DNA of 64,000 nt from Streptomyces ureilyticus (GTDB taxonomy: Bacteria; Actinomycetota; Actinomycetes; Streptomycetales; Streptomycetaceae): contig NZ_JAAKZX010000023.1 of assembly GCF_011045025.1 (NCBI RefSeq), positions 1 to 64,000 on the forward strand, given 5' to 3'. The position numbers and the translations under genes were made by a program. The notes under the pieces are model-generated. The model was not told where the DNA came from and searched no databases. It saw only the letters and a program-made list of their open reading frames with translations. Each line of letters opens with the position of its first letter. The stretch's first letter is position 1. Below, piece after piece: positions 59,556 to 64,000 of the stretch.

Positions 59556-61328
59556 TCAGAACGGCGATTGGACCCTGACGCGCAGGGTCGTGAACAGGTA
59601 CGTGCAGAGCAGGACGGCGAGCGACAACACCAGTGCACCGCCGACGGGTTGGGTGATCACCTGCGCTCCGGCGGCCAGATATCGCTCGCCGCCGAAAGGC
59701 CACTGCGCTAGCACGAACTCCCGTAGTCGTGTCGAAAACCCGGCCGCGGTCCGCACGGACGGCCCCTCCAGGAACTTGTGCACCAGGGGTACGACGAGGA
59801 TCGGCACGGTGAGAACGGCCGCAAGTCCGGCGGCCGTCGACCGGAAGACGCCCGCGGCCAGCACGCCCGCCCAGGCGCAGCCCACCATGAGGCCGATCCA
59901 ACTGGCGCCCAGCGAAAGCCAGTCGGCGGGAACTCCGGCGGCCTCCCGTCCGTAGACGATGTAGAGGAGTTGGGCGTCCACGCCCACCGTGAGGATGGCC
60001 AGGATCAGCGCGGTGGCGGCGGCGACGAGGAGTTTGGCGGCGAGCAGTCCCAGGCGGCGGGGAACGGTGCCGCGGTCCGCGGCCAGGGCGGGGTGGCGGA
60101 ACTCGTCGCCGAAGGCGACGGCGCCGAGCAGCCCCGCGCCGAGCGCCGCGGGCGGCAGCGGGAATTGCTGCGGCCACGCGGCGAGCAGCCGCGGCTGCGG
60201 CGTGTGTCCCACCCGTGCCAGGAGTACGGAGGTGACGGCGGAGGTGACGAGCACGGCTGCCACGGTGAGGTAACCGGTGCCGACTCCTGCCGCGCGGCGC
60301 AGTTCGTAGCGCAGTGGACGCAGCGGGTTGCGGCTTTGGCGGACCGTGATCGGGGGAGGGAGGGGGGCCGGCTCATCCGTGGCCTCCGGCTCGGCGGGCC
60401 CCGGAGAGACCTCGGCCTCCTGAGGGTCATCCGCGGGCGGCCAGTCGGCCGTGGGTCCCATGTCGCCGATTTCGTCGGCCAGTTGATGTACGAGGATGCC
60501 GTTGCGGTACGCGGTTTCACCCACGTCGGCACAGGTGCTGCCGTACACCGAGAGGCGGTTGCCGTCCTCTGGCACGACTTCGACGGAACGCCGTGTGGCG
60601 CGAGCCTCCTTGGCGAGGAGGGCGGCGAGCCGGGCGGCGTGAGGGCTGCGAACGGCGACGCGAGGACGGAGCCGGGTGCGGGCGAAGTCGGCGACCTCCT
60701 GGTCGGCTACGAGCCTGCCCTCCTCGATCGTGACGACCCGGTCGGCGTTCCGCGCGGCCTCCTTCGGATCGTCCATGGTGAAGAGCACGGTGCCGCCTCC
60801 AGCCGCGTACGCGCGCAGAACTCCGTGCAGCCAGCGGCTTTCTCGGACCGAGAGCCCGTCCGCAGGGGCGTCGAGAACGAGCGTGTGCGGGTCGGCCAAC
60901 AGCGCGCAAGCAAGGCCCAGACGACGATCCATGCCTCGCGAGAGCGTGCCGAGGCGTTCATCGCGCAGGCTGACAAGGCCCACCATTTCGAGGACTTCGT
61001 CGGCGCGGCGCATGGGCACACCCACGGCGGCGCACAGCATGCGGAGTTGACCGCGGACCGTGCGTGCTGGATGGCCCGGCACCTCTCCGAGGAGCACGCC
61101 CACTTCGCGTGCGGGATGAGGGACGCGATGCAGCGGACGGCCTCTGAAGTGGGTGACACCACGGCCCTGTTGGAGCTCGAGCATCAGCCTCAGCACCGTC
61201 GTCTTGCCTGCGCCCGGGGCTCCGAGAAGTGCCGTGACGCGTCCCGCGTGCGCCTCGAAGGACACGTCGTCGACGGCGGGCGGAAGCTCCCTGCGGGGGT
61301 TGCTGGTCAGTCCGATGGCCTGGATCAC
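59556..61328 (-). CDS. ABC transporter-like fusion, ATPase plus membrane domain, degenerate active site
   Basis: About 590 residues from the GTG at 61328. N-terminal ATPase: Walker A LLGAPGAGKTTVLRLML, signature region TLSRGMDRRLGLACALL, Walker B TLVLDAPADGL. The catalytic Glu that should follow the Walker B Asp is Ala, and the switch His is replaced (VLFTMDDPKEAAR). A Pro/Glu linker precedes a C-terminal half with about six predicted helices (VAAVLVTSAVTSVLLARV, LGLLAAKLLVAAATALILAI, VLTVPILVVPLVHKFL). Half-transporter architecture with an ATPase that probably binds but hardly hydrolyses ATP. Substrate unknown. Confidence 0.82.
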   Translation of the reverse strand: MIQAIGLTSNPRRELPPAVDDVSFEAHAGRVTALLGAPGAGKTTVLRLMLELQQGRGVTHFRGRPLHRVPHPAREVGVLLGEVPGHPARTVRGQLRMLCAAVGVPMRRADEVLEMVGLVSLRDERLGTLSRGMDRRLGLACALLADPHTLVLDAPADGLSVRESRWLHGVLRAYAAGGGTVLFTMDDPKEAARNADRVVTIEEGRLVADQEVADFARTRLRPRVAVRSPHAARLAALLAKEARATRRSVEVVPEDGNRLSVYGSTCADVGETAYRNGILVHQLADEIGDMGPTADWPPADDPQEAEVSPGPAEPEATDEPAPLPPPITVRQSRNPLRPLRYELRRAAGVGTGYLTVAAVLVTSAVTSVLLARVGHTPQPRLLAAWPQQFPLPPAALGAGLLGAVAFGDEFRHPALAADRGTVPRRLGLLAAKLLVAAATALILAILTVGVDAQLLYIVYGREAAGVPADWLSLGASWIGLMVGCAWAGVLAAGVFRSTAAGLAAVLTVPILVVPLVHKFLEGPSVRTAAGFSTRLREFVLAQWPFGGERYLAAGAQVITQPVGGALVLSLAVLLCTYLFTTLRVRVQSPF

Positions 61329-61419
61329 CCAAGGCAAGATAGCGCGATATGTACGGGTTTTCCGGCACCCTGGCCCCACCCGGGAAACGACCCTCGCACC
61401 GGTCGAGCCGATACCCGTG

Positions 61420-62178
61420 TCAGACCTCGGGGCGCAGCATCGGCGGATTGAGCAGTGTGGCGCCGCCCGCACGGAAGAGCTGAGCGGGGCGGCCCCCTTG
61501 CCGGGTGGTCGTACCGCCGGTGGGCACCAGGAAGCCGGGAGTGCCGGTCACCTTGCGGTGGAAGTTGCGGGGGTCGAGCGCCACTCCCCACACCGCCTCA
61601 TACACACGACGCAGCTCGCCCACGGTGAACTCGGTCGGGCAGAAGGCAGTGGCCAGCGATGAGTACTCGATCTTGGAACGGGCGCGTTCCACGCCGTCGG
61701 CCAGGATCTGCGCGTGGTCGAAGGCGAGCGGTGCCGCCTGTTCGCCGTCGCGGCCGTACCCACCCCGCTGGAGCAGCTCCTCGACGGGGGCCCAGCGTGC
61801 GCTGTTCGCGTCACCGCCCGCCCTGGGCGCGGGCAGATCGGGGGCGAGCGCGAGGTGGGCGACGCTGACGACTCTCATCCTCGGGTCACGCTTGGGGTCG
61901 CCGTAGGTGGCGAGCTGCTCCAGGTGCGCACCGTTGTCCTGCGCGGGGGCGTCCGGGTCGTGGGCACACAGACCGGTCTCCTCGACCAGTTCCCGCGCCG
62001 CGGCCTGCGCCAGGTCCTCGTCGGGCCGCACGAACCCGCCGGGCAGCGCCCACCGCCCCTGGAACGGGGGCTCGCCCCTCCGTACCGCCAACGCGCACAG
62101 AGCATCGCGGCGCACGGTCAATACGACCAGGTCAACGGTGACGGCAAAGGGCGGGAAGGCTGACGGGTCGTAGGGCAT
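61420..62178 (-). CDS. NUDIX hydrolase with winged-helix tail (NrtR-like)
   Basis: 252 residues from the ATG at 62178; an in-frame GTG at 62229 is the other option. NUDIX box GGFVRPDEDLAQAAARELVE ETGL is complete. The C-terminal part (SSLATAFCPTEFTVGELRRV, YEAVWGVALDPRNFHRKV) is the winged helix found in NrtR-type regulators of NAD metabolism, so it may be an ADP-ribose-sensing repressor rather than, or as well as, a hydrolase. Confidence 0.88.
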   Translation of the reverse strand: MPYDPSAFPPFAVTVDLVVLTVRRDALCALAVRRGEPPFQGRWALPGGFVRPDEDLAQAAARELVEETGLCAHDPDAPAQDNGAHLEQLATYGDPKRDPRMRVVSVAHLALAPDLPAPRAGGDANSARWAPVEELLQRGGYGRDGEQAAPLAFDHAQILADGVERARSKIEYSSLATAFCPTEFTVGELRRVYEAVWGVALDPRNFHRKVTGTPGFLVPTGGTTTRQGGRPAQLFRAGGATLLNPPMLRPEV

Positions 62179-62457
62179 GTCGCGATCATAGTCGTCTGCC
62201 TGACGATAAGCACTCCTTTCGCCGGTCACCGGGACGACTGATCCACTCCGCCCCGATACGGACGTCGTGGGAGGCCGCAGGCTTTTGATCCCACCCTGTA
62301 CTACGAACCCTGACTCCCGGCCGCACCCTGTTGACCACTTCCGCGACCGTAGGAAGTACGCACTCGAGCCCGGACCATCCCCGGATCGTCACTCTCAGCA
62401 GCCGAACCCAAACCCGAAGCCAGGCCGCCATCAATACCCCGTGCCTCTCCCCCATCC

Positions 62458-63999
62458 TCATGTGTCGCTCCTCGTTTCCCGACGCCCGGCCCCTCGACGG
62501 GACCGGGAAGGGCCGCCCGTGCTGTCGCCGACCCGGCCTCGACCGTCCGCCGCGGTAGAGCCCTCGGCGGCGGGCCGGGGGCGGCGCGTACCTCCCGGCC
62601 CGGTGGGACGTCGGCTCGGATGGCTGGTGGGGCTGCCTGTGGACCGCGTCCTGCGTCGGCGAGGGGACGCCGTCCGCGTCGGCGGCTTCGGGGTCCGGCC
62701 GGACGGCCCGTTGGAGTCGGCGCACGGCGCCGAGGCAACGCTCGCCTCGGACCCCGCCACCGCGCCGCCGCGATCGGCGCGTTCCTTCCGGAGGCACCGG
62801 CGGATCGACTCGGGATCCAGCCCCTCGTTGCATGCCTGGTGCAGAAGGCGTGCGAAGAGATACCCGGGATCCGCGCCGAGCGCCATCGCAAGGGCTTCAC
62901 GAGCCTCCAGCTCGTCGCCAGTGGACCAGGCGACCCATCCCGCGAGGGTGAGCGGCGCCGCGGCGTGCTCCGTGTACGCACCGACACAGCGGCGGGCCAG
63001 GGCGCGCCACAGGCGCAACGCCGGACCCGCCTCGTCACCCTCCATCCACTCCGCCGCCCTGTCGCGCGTGGTGCGGTCCTGGAGGCCGAGGATCAGAGTG
63101 GCGGCCTCGTCGTGGGCCAGTAGCTCGTCATCGCGGAGATCCGCCGGAAGCGTGCCCGACAAGGGTGGGGCATCGGCGAACCGGCGCATGAGCCGGTCGG
63201 CCAGTTCCAGGGCCTGGGCCGCCACGTCCGTACGGCTTTCGTCGTCCAGGATCCTGGGAATGAGCGCCACGCTCACGGCGTTCAGCGCGGACTCCTGCTC
63301 CAGCGCCGCCGCCGTCTCCCAGGGAGTGAGCCTTGCCCTCAACTCCCTCAGAGAGCCCCGCACTTGGAGACCGGCGTATGTCGCTGCGGCGGCCAGGACC
63401 GAGGTGCCGGGCAGGCCCATGGGCGTACCGCCGAGAGGACAGCACTCCTCACTGGGACAGCAGTACGACCAGAAGCGGTTGTCCGTGATGCAGAGCGCCT
63501 CGACGACGGGGACATCGAGAACGCCGCACGCCGTGCGCAGCAACTGCGCCAGCGGGCGCAGCCGTTCCATGACCTCCCACCCGGACTCGTTGTCCCTCGG
63601 CTCCTGGCAGAGGAAGGCAACCATGCTTTCGACTGGTGCGCCCCTGCGTTCGCTTCCCTTGACGAGACCCTGAGCCAACTGCTCGGCCACGGCCGGCCAG
63701 TCGTCCTCGTTGCCAGGGATGCCGAGGCGCGCTCGCCCGCCGAACCGGCCCCGCCCGTCCCGGTCATGCAGGGCGACGAGCACGATGCTGTCCTCGGGCC
63801 GGTACCCGAGCAAGTACGGCAGCGCATCGGCCAGTTCGGCCGGAGTCCGGAGCGTGACCTGGTGCTCGGCGCACGGGACACCGTCCGCCCCGCTCCCCGC
63901 ACCGACGACACTTCCCCCCGCGCGATCTTCCCTGTGGCCGCCGCGCTCACTCCCTTCCCCGCACTCGTCTCGCCCGCTGATGTCACCGTTGCCGGAAGT
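62458..63999 (-). CDS. DUF4192 family protein, 5' end outside the window
   Basis: Partial: no in-frame ATG or GTG lies between the first internal Met (63813) and the window edge, and similarity already starts upstream (VTLRTPAELADALPYLLGYR), so the true start is beyond 64000. Landmarks: RPEDSIVLVALHDRDGRGRF, ALCITDNRFWSYCCPSEECC PLGG (four Cys), PLTLAGWVAWSTGDELEARE. The last 90 residues are a disordered Arg/Pro/Ser tail. Function unknown; common in actinobacteria. Between its end and the NUDIX gene (62179-62457) no gene is seen. Confidence 0.85.
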   Translation of the reverse strand, partial: TSGNGDISGRDECGEGSERGGHREDRAGGSVVGAGSGADGVPCAEHQVTLRTPAELADALPYLLGYRPEDSIVLVALHDRDGRGRFGGRARLGIPGNEDDWPAVAEQLAQGLVKGSERRGAPVESMVAFLCQEPRDNESGWEVMERLRPLAQLLRTACGVLDVPVVEALCITDNRFWSYCCPSEECCPLGGTPMGLPGTSVLAAAATYAGLQVRGSLRELRARLTPWETAAALEQESALNAVSVALIPRILDDESRTDVAAQALELADRLMRRFADAPPLSGTLPADLRDDELLAHDEAATLILGLQDRTTRDRAAEWMEGDEAGPALRLWRALARRCVGAYTEHAAAPLTLAGWVAWSTGDELEAREALAMALGADPGYLFARLLHQACNEGLDPESIRRCLRKERADRGGAVAGSEASVASAPCADSNGPSGRTPKPPTRTASPRRRRTRSTGSPTSHPSRRPTGPGGTRRPRPAAEGSTAADGRGRVGDSTGGPSRSRRGAGRRETRSDT

Positions 64000-64000
64000 C

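Overview
The window is a high-GC actinobacterial chromosome segment, almost certainly Streptomyces. Recognisable markers are the principal sigma factor HrdB beside the sporulation regulator WhiH, a parC/parE pair, an HPr (ptsH), an actinobacterial-style c-di-AMP (ydaO-type) riboswitch ahead of an M23 peptidase, rare TTA leucine codons, GTG starts and ATGA gene overlaps. From memory, the order tdk - phosphatase - DUF5998 - acetyltransferase - ptsH - M23 - M16 pair - parC - citrate synthases - two-component genes - parE - hrdB - whiH follows the S. coelicolor core chromosome.

Left part (1-29.4 kb, accessory). Metabolic and regulatory cassettes sit among gene wreckage. Two aldo/keto reductases flank a phosphotransferase-like gene and a broken phage portal gene; the second reductase is divergent from a TetR regulator with two matching TAACGG-N10-CCGTTA operators. 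Then come a Vps62-like/aerolysin-like putative pore-forming protein, a 4-coumarate:CoA ligase-like enzyme, two paralogous winged-helix/alpha-beta-hydrolase fusion regulators around a secreted protein and a FAD oxidoreductase, and a large lipoprotein. Remnants of a GH5 glycosidase, a hydrolase, a histidine kinase, a subtilase and an rve-type integrase follow. The last piece (22.5-29.4 kb) holds a VapBC pair and a three-gene module (Ser/Thr kinase, coiled-coil membrane protein, P-loop ATPase) that I consider the best candidate for an undescribed system.

Four copies (A-D) of a 245-305 bp repeat with a long hairpin punctuate this left part, at 0.4, 6.3, 22.6 and 29.2 kb. Copy D is the downstream region and terminator of tdk. 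Copy B still carries a relic of the tdk 3' end. The left part therefore looks like serial insertion or duplication at the tdk 3' flank, with D marking the boundary to the core.

Right part (29.4-64 kb, core). A minus-strand run leads from the N-terminal GNAT/acyl-CoA-synthetase fusion through DUF5998 and an alkaline-phosphatase-superfamily enzyme to tdk. Next are ptsH, a GntR regulator, the riboswitch-controlled M23 peptidase, the M16 pair, parC, a COG0523 GTPase, a DUF6082 gene, divergent citrate synthase genes (one fused to a helix-turn-helix domain), a sucrase/ferredoxin-like gene behind an iron box, a DcuS/CitA-type kinase with two tandem response regulators, parE, a small DUF7455 protein, a trypsin-like protease, hrdB, whiH, a degenerate ABC fusion, a NUDIX/winged-helix protein and a DUF4192 gene that runs off the window. 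Everything was read by eye; family names come from motif recognition, without database searches.
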